Source: Achatina immaculata (Eukaryota > Mollusca > Gastropoda > Stylommatophora > Achatinidae). From it: DNA of 64,000 bases. A model generated the notes under the pieces. That model made no database searches. It saw nothing but the letters and a program-made list of their open reading frames with translations, and was not told where the DNA came from. This document shows, in pieces, positions 11,522 through 23,647 of the stretch (position 1 is the first letter of the stretch; every line of letters begins with the position of its first letter). A program made the position numbers and the translations under genes. The stretch lies in the NCBI GenBank assembly GCA_009760885.1, contig CM019702.1, forward strand, positions 53,357,282-53,421,281, given 5' to 3'.

Positions 11522-12560
11522 CTGCGCATGAACACAACTGCGTTAATATCGACATTACTTTATACGTTATATGACGCTAAGGAAATTTCTATCAGTCGAA
11601 TTATTAGCAAATGAAAAAAAAATAATAACAAATATTATTTGCGATTTTAAAAACAAAATCATAACTATACATTTTTGTTTGCATAATGCCCTTTACAATG
11701 CCCAAATTAATGACAATATCTTAAATATTACTACAGCCAAATGGTGATCCGAATTCAAGTTGTGTTCTCTGTGCACGATTTTAGCCAGAACTATCCATGA
11801 AACATTAACTGTTTATAACTCTGAATAATTCCTAAATCATAGATCCACATAAAGTCAAACATTATTTCGTCGTGCAGTTATACGTTATTTTCTACTTAAG
11901 CCATACATTACGTTTTCTAAGCCATTATTATTTTCTCCTATAGCCAAACATAGTTTTCTTATCCTCCTGTCTAACCACCTAAGAAGTAATCTTCATTCAG
12001 CAGGGGATGCCCTGAAAGTTTGAAACAAATAAAAAAAGCTAACTTAGATTTAGTTAAATAAATCTTCCAACATTAGCATTCTTCTAAGCTTGAACGATTT
12101 GTTTACATGTGTTAAATTTAGTTTAAAGAAGTAAATGGTTGAAGCGTACCAAAAATCACCTAATTTCGATACCGCGAGGTAGGTAAATCAATGTAATAAA
12201 ACCTATTTCTCCATATTTGATAAATGAAAGTATCACAATACTGGGGCCTCCAAACTCATTTAAATAACTAAATAATGTATACAGTAGGTTATGTAGGAAA
12301 TAGAGTACTGAACCTTGGCAAAAAAGTCACTTATCTCTGCCTACACGTGGCATATCTTACTTCAGCCAATACTGGGAAACTATTACAACCTCATATCTTG
12401 AACTTCCATTAAAATAGGACAACATATCTAGCATATTCACATTAAAATATTCTAAATACACAAGTTGATTAAACATATCACAGATACAATGCTCATGCAC
12501 GTATCCAAGTAGACACTAGCTTCTAACATGGCCCCCTGGCTATTTCAATCGGTCCTATGC

Positions 12561-12564
<4 letters not shown>

Positions 12565-12604
<40 letters not shown>

Positions 12605-12626
12605 TAGAGAGAGAGAGAGAGAGAGA
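12565..12626 (+). repeat. (GA)n microsatellite
   Basis: GA dinucleotide run with a short GATA interruption. Confidence 0.95.
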
Positions 12627-12767
12627 GTTTTCAACAATCGATAATGTATTTTTCACAATTTGGATTTCTTCGTTCACCTACGGCGCTCTCTTCGTACGGA
12701 GAAGAGTTCGGAAATTTTATACTCTTGAAACAATTGAGAAAGCCTCCTGAATATCATATAAATAAGA

Positions 12768-13015
12768 TCAGTCAGTCATTTGCATGTCCCTTTCGAAACT
12801 TTGCCTCCCTAACAGCTCTCCTGCAAGCCTCTCAGTTGTAAGCAGGATACCCTGCTGTTGATGAATCTATTTGCAGATTATCAACGATGTCTTGCAGCCA
12901 TCTTCGCCTTTTTCTTCCTCTTTTTCTTGTTGTCATTATTTACCTTTCCGAGACGGTTTTCTCTAGATTATCATGACGTTTAATTTGTCCAAAATAAGAT
13001 AAATAATCATATTTA
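12768..13015 (-). mobile_element. RTE-type LINE, 3' fragment (copy 4)
   Basis: The minus strand ends 'gggacatgcaaatgactgactg'-like at 12768. Upstream it reads the family's post-RT region ('NLQIDSSTAG'-like, then AYRRAV-like), in gene A intron 1. Confidence 0.75.
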
Positions 13016-13339
13016 CGAAATTGTATAAACGCTTTCAGTTAGGAAATTCTCAAAGTATTAACAACTTTAAAGTCAGCATTGAAAATATGTCTTAGTTTCC
13101 AGAATACAACGAACAGTGAAATCAAAACGATATGTATATTTTAGAATGTCGTTTATTTGTTATACTTGTAAGAAAATATTGAATTTTAAAAAATGTGAAA
13201 GAAGGTTGAAAGGACAAAAGAGAAGCAGGTCAGGAATAAACTAAAATGTGTCTGGAAATATTACATAGTCAGAATATGCCGTGTCAAAAGATGTAGTTGT
13301 TTGAAAACATACAAATACGCTGTCACTGTTTTCTCAGTA

Positions 13340-15480
13340 AATCACTGATATGGATCTATTTACTTTGTTATGTCTACCTCTTATGAGCTTATTATATAAT
13401 AGGATTTTTAATGTACAGTCAGAGCCTTTAGAGGTTCCAGTACAGGTGGAAGACATGCATCAGACAGTAAAGTCTTCCAATAATGGGAAATCTGTTCATG
13501 ATGGAGTTCGGCATGGTTATCTAAAAGAAGCTGACAAAGGTGTTATAGAATATTATAAAGTATTAAATTGGGCCTGTTGACTGGTGAACTACCAGACTAG
13601 TGATTGTATAGCTCAACTTTGTATCTTTGTTCAAAACTGGTAAAAACAACACCAAACTGAATGGATATTATATCATAACACACCAAACTGTATACGACAA
13701 ATATAGATGATAATAGCCATTCGAATATCCTCATTTCTAGATAATAGTGATCTGCTACCGGATACATCAGGAAGTTATGGCCCATATAGAAATACAATCA
13801 TCAATAATGGCTTATATGAGGGATTTCGGAGAAAAGAAGAAACTGCGGTCGTGGCTCTTGATCTCCAAGATGCACATAACAGAGTGGGTTACAGATAGCT
13901 GTTAATGTTGATGCTGGAGGATGATGTAGACACATGACTTTCTCGATGGATATATTCCGTTCTATTGAAAAGAACAGCTACCCTGAGTTGCATATCTTTG
14001 ATCTCAGAGCACAAAAAACTATTTCTACAGGGTTACTGCGAGTGTTTCCATAGTCGCCTGTGCTCTTCAATAGATATAGGGAGGCAATGAGCAGTTACAG
14101 TGGAAAAGTTCGTGGCGAACGACGATATATTCAGATATATTTACTTATGAGCATGCCAGCTGTCGGGAGAACCGGGCTACAAAATACCAGGCAGGGTTGA
14201 TCAGATATCAGGCTGGTGTGATGATAACGATGCTATGATAAACCTACAAAAATAAAACAAAATCCTGTGGTGTTTCCTAAACAACAGAATTGTAGAGTCC
14301 AACGTTCTTGTTGCAAAGTGCCAAGATAATATGAGCACGAATTTTATTAAATATCTCGAGATCACACTTGATGGATCCATGCCGTTTGTCCACCATGTTG
14401 ATATCGTAACTCAACAAAAGCCAGGAAGATGATATGGGCCATTAGGGTTATGGCTGCAAGAATTCTCGAACAGCAAAGCGCTGGTGATGCCACTATTGAA
14501 CAATGGTCTTGGTATACAAACTATGTCCAGTTCGCGCTTGATCAGACTGGAACATATACAAAACGAGACCATGAAAGCATTCTTGGGATACACCAAGGAT
14601 ACCCCACAGATATCTGTTTGGCATGCCTATTGTGAGAGTGAAACAAACATATGTATGTGAAGGCATACACTAAGTTTGCGAACATCAACATTCAACCACT
14701 TTATAAGAAACTTTCATTGGCCAAGAGGGGATGCATTAAACCAGAAAGATCCTGGGTGACTGAGTCGGGTATTACAACAATGACAGTGTGTGATCTGAAC
14801 GATGTTTCACCAGGATCGGTGAATGTTAATAGAGGACGAGAATCAGCTAACACAGGTTGCTGTAAACCTCTGTCGTGAATGTCGGGAATTGATACAATAG
14901 GCAACTAAACTTGTGGTTCACGTGCAAATCTAAAGGCAATGTTTAATAATAATATATGATATTACGTTATGTACAGATGGCTCAATGAGAAGAGAAACAA
15001 AAAAGCGAATGGCTTCGTGTAGCACAACGAAGTGGAATAGTTGTAGCAAAGATATTGGGAGCTTTTGCAGTCTCTATATCCGGTTTGTGCCCTGAGATTG
15101 AGGCACAGCCGGCGGCATTTGGGTGAATAGTGAATAAGGATGTGCCTCACAGTGCTCCTATGACGGCTCACAGAACGTGCTAAGGAAGACTGAGTGAGCA
15201 ATTTGGAGCACTCACATGTGAGGAGATTAATGTGGAGCTTCTGTCCAGGTCATGCGAGTGTGTATGCAAATGAGGTTGCTAATATACATACTGAACAGCA
15301 AGACAGGCTGAGACTGAACAAGGAAGACGTTGAAGAGGCCGTTTTAGACAGACTGTGGAAGGATAACAAGAGAAAGAATATGTACTGAGTACATGTACAG
15401 AGACTGATGACGTCAGAACAGGGAAGGAAATATGTACTAAGAGGAAGAAAACGTATAATACGCAACTAAGATTTGACATG
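13340..15480 (+). mobile_element. Decayed LINE with RT and RNase H remnants
   Basis: In shifting plus-strand frames there are non-LTR RT pieces: 'VVALDLQDAHNRV' (motif A region, about 13850), 'KILWCFLNNRIVESNV' and 'YLEITLDGSMPFVHHVD' (about 14250-14400). RNase H pieces follow: 'TDGSMRRETKK' (about 14975) and 'FCPGHASVYANEVANIHTEQ' (about 15240-15300). RNase H after RT is typical of I/Jockey/R1-like clades. Dozens of stops make it long dead. It lies antisense within gene A intron 1. Confidence 0.7.
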
Positions 15481-15531
15481 AGCCATTAATAGGCAAATAG
15501 TTCTGTTGATAGTGGGATATGCTGCGGTGGA

Positions 15532-15552
15532 TATATATATATATATATATAA
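15532..15552 (+). repeat. (TA)n microsatellite
   Basis: Short TA run just 3' (on the plus strand) of the decayed LINE. Confidence 0.9.
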
Positions 15553-15655
15553 TATGAAGATGCAGGATTCTCAGTGTAAACTGAATCGTAATCTACACAT
15601 TTTTTAAACATTAATTATCACTTCACATATTTCAACACTTTCGCACACTTCTTAC

Positions 15656-15929
15656 CAAGAAGACTGATGTTGACAGAATCTTTAAAATCCTGCTTCATGA
15701 AACAGATGATATTGACGATGTTTGTTACAATACCAAAAAAGTCAATAGCTTGACATAAAACTCCGTAGACAACCCACGTGAAGGTTAACACAGCATCGTC
15801 ACTTACTCCAGAGTCATCAGATACTTTCTGATGTTGAGGTCCTGATTTCTCCAGTGACTCGAGGATAAATGTTGGCTCAGTTTTTATCTCCATCACTGAT
15901 TCTGTTACGTCATAAAGTGAGTTGTGCAT
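15656..15929 (-). CDS. Chemoreceptor-like GPCR gene A, exon 1 (N-terminus, TM1)
   Basis: Begins at ATG 15927-15929 (MHNSLYDVTESVMEIKTEP...), with no closer in-frame alternative than the later VMEIK Met. It encodes a ~45-residue polar N-terminus without an obvious signal peptide, then TM1 (about 46-77) with the GIVTN motif and the start of TM2. The donor G|GTAAGAAG at 15655 splits a Gly codon, exactly as in copies B and C. With exons 2 and 3 it gives 362 residues, the usual size of a small class A receptor. The ATG is also present in copy D but lost in B and C. A 5' untranslated exon could exist upstream but cannot be seen. Confidence 0.8.
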
Positions 15930-16275
15930 GAGATTAGTTCTAATCAGGTCAAGAGATGAGTATTATTTCAACAGATTCTTATCATAGTCTTGTATTTTTG
16001 TTTGTTTTAACTGATGTTATGAAACTGCAACATGTATCGAAACCTTCGTTCACAGCATAACTTACGCACATTTAAATTGCTCAGTTTATCTCGTTATTTA
16101 CATTTTTATCTCGTTATTTAGACTTCAGTTAACTTCGTTATTTAAATTATTCAGTTTATCTCGTTATTTACATTTTTATCTCGTTATTTAGATTGTTCAG
16201 TTAACGTCGTTATTTAAATTATTCAGTTTATTCGTTATGAATCCATCTTTGAAAAGCTTGGAAGTGTATGGCATT
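15930..16275 (-). other. Proximal 5' flank of gene A with 70-bp tandem repeats
   Basis: Upstream sequence shared in outline with the flanks of genes B, C and D. Within it, 16065-16235 is about 2.5 copies of a ~70-bp unit built on 'tcagtttatctcgttattta'. Confidence 0.6.
16065..16235 (+). repeat. ~70-bp tandem repeat
   Basis: Two nearly identical units start at about 16081 and 16151, followed by a partial third. Each holds internal 'tcgttattta' reiterations. Confidence 0.8.
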
Positions 16276-16784
16276 ATCTTCTTCTTCTTCTTCGTACGCA
16301 CATTGGCTATGATTTGTTGTCATGCGCCTTTTGGCTGGGTACCTCCGACTTCATCATCTTTCTTTACTAGGGTATACTATAGTCTTGCTCGGGCCCTTCT
16401 CCACATCATATCAGCATGCACCGCTGGTTGGCCAGACGGCTTTGAGATAGTTCCACAGAGACACTCCGACTTTGGAATGAGGAATCCAATGAGTACCTCA
16501 ACGATATCCATTCCCCGTCATCTATAGGTCTACTGGCACTCTTTTGTTTACATCATTCTGACAGCCATTGTTGTAATGACCCATAGGCTTGTAACGTCCT
16601 GGATTCATTGGTTTCACACCAGACTTTCCTCATCTCCGCCGGAGATCCCCATATCCCCATCTGTCCACCAACTTGACTTTACATTTTACAAAACATAACA
16701 GTACACTTTATGTCGATTGCTACCGGTTTCTGGGCTACAGAAGCAGGTCAGAGTTTTAAACAAACAGATCTCGCGGAAAAAGTA
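16276..16784. other. Unrecognised insert in gene A flank
   Basis: The paralogous flanks match up to about 16275 and again only after about 18320. This stretch and the following Tc1 element are therefore additions. A 96-codon frame spans part of it without family resemblance. Confidence 0.4.
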
Positions 16785-18290
16785 AGTGTGTAGTATTGTC
16801 ACGCACATAAATCACGTTGCCCTAGTGAAATGAAATCAAATTTGGCACAAAGTTTTGTCTGAGTGTTGTCCACTTCCCCGTGCTGCACGAAGTTGATGGC
16901 ACTATTCATGAGGAGATAACCACAGCTCCAGTGAAATCACGTGTAGTGATCCATGATTGGTTACGGACCACGGATAAAATGAGGGTAAGTGTGTAATTCT
17001 GTTCTCATTGATCTCTTCGCGTAATCGTTGAAGAAAGAAGTAGTGGAATTTTTAAAAAAAACATATTTTTTCATCATGCCAAGATTGAACGAACATCAGC
17101 GAGAAATAACTGTTGGGATGTTAATTGCTGGATCAACAGTAGCAGCAGTATCTCAATATTTTAATGTTCACAGAAACACAATATCACGCCTTCAAAGTCG
17201 TTTTAACCAAAATGGTTCCGTTGCTGACCGCCATAGAAGCGGTAGACCACGAGTTACCACCCTTGCACAAGACCACTACATCCACCTCATGCATCTTTCT
17301 AACAGGTTTCTCCAGGCAACATGGACTGCCAGCAACACTCCAGGTTTAAGACATGTGTTTGACAGGACAGTGCGGAACAGACTCAGAGAGGTAAATCTCT
17401 TACCTCATAGGCCTGCAGTTAGACCAGTGCTGACAGTTCTCCACAGACAAACCCGCTTGACCTGGACCAGGCACCACGTGGCATGGCCTTATCATCAATG
17501 GAGACGAATCCTATTCACTGATGAGTCCAGATTCTGTCTGCAAGCCCATGATGGGCGTGCTTTAGTGTACAGGCGAAGAGGAGAGCGCTTTGCGAATAAC
17601 TGTGTGCTAGAGGTGGATAGGAAGAGAAGAGGAGGCAGTGTAATGGTTTGGGGAGGAATTTCTTATGCTTGCCGAACAAACCTAGTCTTCCTCAATGGCA
17701 ACCTTACAGGTTTACGATATAGGGACGAAATCATTACACGCCACGTAATGCCTTTTCTGGATGCTAATGGACAAGGCGTGATACTGCAGCAGGATAACGC
17801 TCGTCCACATGTCGCACGTGGGGTCATGGAACTTTTTCAACAGCATCAGATTATTATCTTGCCATGGCCAGCAGTTTCACCGGAATTTCACTTATCGAGC
17901 ACATTTGGGATGGACTGGACCGCAGGTTGCGAAGACGACACAATCGTCCTGGAAACCGCCAAGAATTAGCCCAAGTGTTGCAAGAAGAATGAAATAATAT
18001 GCCTCAACAATTGATACAACGTGTCATTGGTTCGGTGAGAAGGCGGTTTCAAGCAGTGATAACTGCCAGAGGAGGACGCACATGATACTGAAACCCTGAT
18101 TTTCTTTTCTTGGGGTGGTGAGCCATATTAGGTGAGTTTTTTTTTTTCAATTTTTTGTCACATGTGGTTGGCCTGAATGTTATCATGTTATCTCTTATTG
18201 GATAATCAAACATAATGTGTGCCAAATTTTATTTCAGTCATCACCTTAGCACATTCATTGTGCTTTTTTAAGCATTGCACACTTGCATTG
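16785..18290 (+). mobile_element. Tc1/mariner-superfamily transposon (nearly complete)
   Basis: Surrounds the transposase at 17076-18085. Candidate inverted termini contain 'gaaatcaaatttggcaca' near 16830 and its near complement 'tgtgccaaattttatttcag' near 18220. The exact ends and the TA target duplication were not resolved. It interrupts the duplicated 5' flank of GPCR gene A. Confidence 0.7.
17076..18085 (+). pseudogene. Tc1-like DD34E transposase, one frameshift and one stop
   Basis: From MPRLNEHQRE (ATG 17076) it reads an N-terminal helix-turn-helix (about residues 5-50, 'NVHRNTISRLQSRF'), a GRPR-like linker, then the DDE domain with FTDESRF (first Asp) and LQQDNARPH (second Asp). Near 17897 a frameshift moves the reading frame. 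The other frame continues with the expected WPAVSPEF...IEHIWD (Glu) region and C-terminus to about 18085, with one in-frame TGA near 17992 where Trp is expected. Both breaks are small, so the copy is young compared with others here. An earlier in-frame ATG at 17028 exists, but the family start fits 17076. Confidence 0.85.
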
Positions 18291-18319
18291 TTCCGTGAGT
18301 ATATGTTCCCTGTCTCTCA

Positions 18320-19772
18320 AAGACTATGTTAAAATAAGTGTGTTCCTAACAAAGTTGTTCCCAAGGGGTATACATTATATTGCAGCTTTCATTTTTACGA
18401 ATAGTGTTTGAAGCTCACATTTTGTATTACAGATGAAACATGTTATCTACCTGTTGTTCAATATATTTTTTTTAGTAATACTTAAGTTTTGTTAAATAAA
18501 AGTTTGATTAATTGAAGACTGCTATTAAGGTCAATGAATTGAAGACTATTATGGCGAGAATAATGTGCTTAAATACAACAGCTAAACATAAGAAAAGAAA
18601 TACTGACTTAGAATAAGGACAGACTATTGTTACTTCTTTATCTGTTATCAGTTGGGTTGTAGCATCTTCCTCCTTCACTTCATAAGCAGTTATATTCCAT
18701 GATCAGTTCATGTACCTCATTTCACATCGTGACAGCCGTTCTTCTTTCATTCCCATGCCAGATAATATCATGCAACCTATAATATGGCCATTCATGTCAG
18801 ATATTTTTATCATAAGCAGATATTTTCTTTCTTCGTGTGTGCTGAATTTCTCCGATAACACTGTGCGAGCATATTAAAAACAAAAACGTATTCACACTCA
18901 GCGCTTCTTCTCTGCTGCTTCAGAAGATTATGTACTTCAAAGGACTAAAACAGAAAGTTATTTTAAAACTCGTTCGAGTGCAGTAGTAACAAAGCCGTAG
19001 TACAATGTGCATATCATGTATGTCACTTATAACCATATTATGTTACGGACTGGAATTTTATGAAAAGGTAATTCCATTAACATCATTATTTGTTAATTAT
19101 TCAAAGGAATAAAATATATACAATCGCCCCGGTCTCTTTCTGCACTCATCTTGACATCTGATCTTTTATGAATGTATATACTTATATTGATTACAAAATA
19201 TCACACGTCAGATGTAACTTTACACAACTACAACTTGATAATTCGATTTATTTTATGTTTAAAAAGAATGGCTTAAATAAATCCAGATATTTTATCGTTA
19301 TTTGATTGTCAGTGTGTTTCAAACATGCGGTGTTATTTCACATTGTCCTATGATATGTTATTACGGTAGGAATCCCACAATTTCTAACGTAACAATGTTG
19401 CTCTACTCACTTTTGAAAAGAAAGGTTACATGAATATAAGTAAAAAGACTAAAATTGGGGATAAAATATATGTAATCTATGATACTGGATAACCAGTTTT
19501 TGAACATCATTCAAGAATTATTAAACATTTTCAGCTCTCTAAACTTCGTGATTTTGCGTGCATTACTTTAAATTACATGTCGGAGTATCAACTATATCAT
19601 AATGCATTAAAACAGACTTTTCCTCAATAGCGTAAAGGACGACCACAGTTCGTTCAATATTCTTTCTGACGTCTAAATAATATACAATTTATTAAGTAGT
19701 ATTTGCTATTATTATGTTATGCTTTTCTGTTCAAATAAGAATGTAAGGTAAAATATAATCAGTTATATATAT

Positions 19773-19804
<32 letters not shown>

Positions 19805-20410
19805 CCTGAATGCATCGGGTTTGCTTATATCTAATAAAAGAAAAGTGAAGTCGCCATTAGCACTGTCAATCAATAGGAAAAAAAAACCTACCCCAAAGAA
19901 TGAGGAGATTACAATGCCATATCAGAATAAAGCATAACAATCTCATATTTCTTTCTGTGCAAATCTAACAAAATGTGGTTTTCAGTCAAATTATTTCTGC
20001 TGTTTCTTGGTAGAAACATTGCAGTGTGTCGTCACATTTTAATTTGACTGCTAATTATAAACTTCTAGAATTGTATCCGGGAAATCAATGAAATAAGGTG
20101 GTCTGTTTACAGACTCATTTCTACGTGCAGATTAAACAAAATGTGCTCTGTAAATAATGTTCATAGAGGATGGATTTTCATCCTTGTTAAAAGTAATTAT
20201 AAATTTAGTTTTGATTTAAATCACCAGAAATCTTAGTCGTTATATTATTTCGTGCCGTATGTTTAGTTTTGAGCTTTTTAAAAATCTCACATTTGTGAAT
20301 GTAGGTTCAATAACAGCTCTCTACTTACCTCTCAGCTCAAAGTGATAACTACAGAATTTAGTGTTAAGGACAAAAAGGCTGGCTAGTCCCTTATTGGCCA
20401 CATTAGTTTA
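18320..20410 (-). other. Distal 5' flank of gene A (duplicated flank sequence)
   Basis: Segments such as 'acttaagttttgttaaata' (about 18480), 'gggttgtagcatcttcc' (about 18655) and the 19340-19640 stretch have counterparts upstream of genes B, the exon-1 relic, C and D. A (TA)n tract lies at about 19761-19803. No gene was seen. Confidence 0.6.
19761..19803 (+). repeat. (TA)n microsatellite
   Basis: TA run with one interruption. Confidence 0.95.
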
Positions 20411-20521
20411 TAATGCGTAGTCAGGCCAAGAAAAATATGACCTACATTATCTTCTCTGATTCAAGTCTTGGTAACATAAGCTTTAACATGATATCTAGAC
20501 GTGAAGGAAAACCATATATTA

Positions 20522-21221
20522 CGAAGGTCAAGCCGAAAGTCGTGAGTAAAATGTTGTTAAAAATCAGAATTTATAGATTGAGAAAATATAAATGTATCAC
20601 TTTAAACTGCATCTTTTGCACTTCATGTAGAAGTCACATTACATCACCAAAATGACGAGTGCTGAAGTTTTGTTTCATCAACGTGCTGTTGTTGAGTCTC
20701 TAGTTAAAGAGGAAATCCCCGCAGCTGAAATTCATCAAAAACTTCAGCTTGATTATGGAGATGTGTGTATGGATGCTATGCTAGCAGTGTTAGGAGGTGG
20801 GTGAAACATTTCAAAGGTGGAAACACGAGCATCCAAGATATACCTCACAGCGGTCACTGCCTCCACTGAACGCGACGTGGAAAGGGTTAACGACATCATT
20901 AAAGAAGACAGACGTGTCGCATTATCTGACATCGGCACCCAGTGATTACTATCTTTTCGGTTTTGTGAAAGAACTAATGCGAGGCAGGAGAGAATGTCCA
21001 GAAAGCAGTGCGTCTGTGCCTTCGGTCAGCTGGAACGGAATTCTACCGGGAGGGTATTTTCAAACCTGCAGAGCGATGGGAAAAATGTGTGCAGAGAAAT
21101 GGAGGTTATGTTGAAAAGAGAAGAAAATGATGCAGATTAAGGTGCTATATTTATATTTGCTCTGTCTTTAAATTTCTGCTTTTTAAAGAAATTTTGCTCC
21201 CGACTTTCGTTATGACCCTCG
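20522..21221 (+). mobile_element. mariner element with internal deletion
   Basis: Imperfect terminal inverted repeats of about 30 bp: the left begins 'cgaaggtcaagccgaaagtc', and the right is the complement of 'cgagggtcataacgaaagtc'. Both are flanked by TA (20520-20521 and 21222-21223). Inside, from 20653, a mariner transposase N-terminus reads in pieces (MTSAEVLFHQRAVVESLVKE; later 'RRWVKHFKGGN' and 'RVALSDIGT'). It then jumps directly to the C-terminal 'SDYYLFGFVKELMRG' and 'GGYVEK' regions. The catalytic centre is missing, so it is a ~700-bp deletion derivative that could move only with transposase supplied elsewhere. Confidence 0.85.
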
Positions 21222-21399
21222 TATCATTTTTCACTTGTTTTAACTCCAGGTTTTGTGTTATCTGCAGACATATATTTTTATTTAAAAAATCCCCTCAGAA
21301 TAGATACATCTAAACTGTTTCACTCGTCCCAGTAAGATAATAAGAAAAGAAACATTTTAATTTGTTTTTCAAAAATAGGAAATTAATTCGTTAGAGAAA

Positions 21400-23080
21400 A
21401 GTATGTCATTCAGTCATAAAAAAGGTAGATAGAGGTGTATATATGGTACAGTTTTACACAGTGAGGGAGGGAGTGAGTAAAGTGAGAAAAAACGAATAGA
21501 CAGTATGAGAATGTATAAATGAAAAACATACAATATCCGATATTTCGATGTGAACCTTTTTCGAGGATTACATACACACCGAGACACACACACACACACA
21601 TACACACACACACATACACAAAAGAAGAACATATCTTGATGTGGCCTGCTCCAGAAGTAGAAATGTGTGTATTAGAAGGAAGGACCAAGCGGACCAGAAC
21701 CAAGGATACCCGATAGAGCCAGTCATAAAGAAGAGGTGGAGAGAGAGGAGAAAAACAGTTGGTAGAAAGGGTGGGGGGAGAAAAAGGCAATAGAAACATG
21801 ATAGCCGCTAGAGGAGAGATAATGAATGAAGAACATAAATACCTGCAGGGAAAACAAATGTGAAACTGGTGAATAGGACAAGACCCTATAGTTACCAATA
21901 TGTTGGCAGAGAAGAAAAGATGGTGGTGGTAGGGAGGGGTAGCATATAGAAAGAAAGTAGAGTTTAAAAAAAGTGATTGAAAAACTAAAGAAGTTACAGA
22001 AAGCTGAAGACATTGTTTTTTCCAACTGGGTAGAGACAGCCAGTCTGGAAAATAAGACGCTGTTCTAGGACCCTCCCAGATCGTACATCAGCAGAACAAG
22101 AGCGTATCGCACTAACAGAAATGTCCTGTTTTCCCCTGTGGTTGCTAAGGCAAAAATGTTTAGCCACATGTGTCCAGGCCCTCTTAGAAATATCATTGAG
22201 ATGATGGCGAAATCGATCTCCTAAGCGTAAGCCAGTCTGCCCTATGTAAACCGCAACGTTTGCACATAATAGCATAAATAACATTGCGTGAAGTACAAGT
22301 GAAACCCTCCTGAACTTATAACGTGGACTTGGGGAAGGAAATTTGGCTAGCCTCGACAACAATCGGACAAGTGTTGCATCTGCGGCGTCCGTAACGTGTG
22401 GTACCATAAAACGTGTCATCTGTCTTAAGATGACTACTGAGGTTTTTGTCCCATCTGTAGGCTACCAGTGGGGGTTCCTCAAAAAGTTCACTTGTATCAG
22501 ACTCGGTCTGGATGAGATGGAGATGGCGAAACAGTATATTTTTAACTGCCAAGCTATGAGGGTGGTACGTGAGTACTAGTTTCACTCTGTCCGAGCTACA
22601 GTGCGGTTTAGGAGTGAGGGCTTCTTGCCGCGATATATGGCTGATATATGGTTTCAAGATGACGAGAGAACATGTTCTGGATAGCAGCGTTGAAGGAAGA
22701 AATCTAGCATTTTATGGCCTTGATCCTGGAAATCCAAATCCTCACTAGCAAACGTCGCAACCTAAGAAGCAGGGAAAAAGGAATAGAGTCCTTGCACGAT
22801 CTGGGATGGGAGGAAGAGTACAGGATGTAGCTGTGAGAGTTTGTAGGTTTATAGAGGATAGAAGTAGTAAGCCCGGAAGGGCCGATAGTAGCGGCGATGT
22901 CAAGAAAGTTAGCGGAAGTGGCAGAGATATGGGAGGTGAAAGAAATGACAGGATTGTACTCCTTAACAAAACTGATAAAGTTGTTAAGCTCTTCCACTGG
23001 CACTGATGTGACCCCAATGCCTAATTCTGTGAACGAAAATATTATCGCCTGTCTTCAACACTGCTTGTGTTCCTCCTTTT
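21400..23080 (-). mobile_element. Penelope-like element (RT end plus GIY-YIG endonuclease)
   Basis: On the minus strand, in three frames, it reads the C-terminal RT region ('VEELNNFISFVKEYNPVI', 'SATSANFLDIAATI', about 23000-22900). A linker follows ('HISRQEALTPKPHCSSD' and 'RWDKNLSSHLKT', about 22650-22400). Then comes a GIY-YIG endonuclease ('NVIYAIMCKRC' then, after a frameshift, 'VYIGQTGLRLGDRFRHHL', about 22290-22190), and 'AKHFCLSNHRGKQDISVSAI' (about 22140). About 600 bases of 3' sequence follow, shared with copies at 39590-40395 and 57260-58335. RT followed by GIY-YIG is diagnostic of Penelope-like elements. It is 5'-truncated and frameshifted. Confidence 0.85.
21582..21620 (+). repeat. 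(CA)n microsatellite
   Basis: CA-rich run inside the Penelope 3' region. Confidence 0.9.
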
Positions 23081-23647
23081 TGCAGAAATATTAAAACATA
23101 TTACAAATTAAGATTGGTATTAGTGATATATCTCCAAGGTCGTCTTAATAGAATTTAAGCCCTGGGTAGAGAAATCCACTGGGGTCATACCAACACCAGG
23201 AGTTCTGTAACCCACAGAAAGAAGAGTTACACTGGCAATAGAAATGGTGGCACTGCGTTGGCAGTTATCAGTGCGTTAACACGATATTGTATATCTGATG
23301 TCATATGCCAGTGTAACAGATAACAGAGAAACAAATATAAAGTAAGATATAACTATTATTATGTTCACGTCACTGTAGACTTTAATACTTGAAAATATGA
23401 AAATACTACTCAGTAGTACAAACAGATATTACTGGTTAGTGGATACGATTTTCATGTATTAGTAACTATATATTCATAGCTGCCACATTAAAATATCAGA
23501 ATTTCTGAGTTTCTATAAGATGACTCATAACCAGGTGGACTAATATATTTTCTTAATGTATAAATAAATGAACTCAAATCCCAAGGTCAGTAGAACGAAT
23601 AATTTAGTTAGTAATAATTAACAATAAGAATTAAATAATGCCATTAA
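23081..23647. other. Unannotated spacer
   Basis: No coding or repeat signal was recognised between the Penelope-like element and the next LINE. Confidence 0.4.

Larger units (their letters stand above)
11522..15655 (-). other. Large intron 1 of GPCR gene A
   Basis: A 4.1-kb intron bounded by GTAAGAAG (donor) and TGCGCAG (acceptor) on the minus strand. It holds a (GA)n tract, an RTE fragment and a decayed RNase H-bearing LINE. Unlike genes B and C, it shows no Tc-type transposase relic. Confidence 0.75.

Noticed and set aside
21410..21898. 162-codon minus-strand frame with hydrophobic and Val-rich stretches
   Set aside because: It lies in the Penelope 3' region and translates a (CA)n tract; the frame is not preserved in the copies at 39.6 and 57.3 kb.
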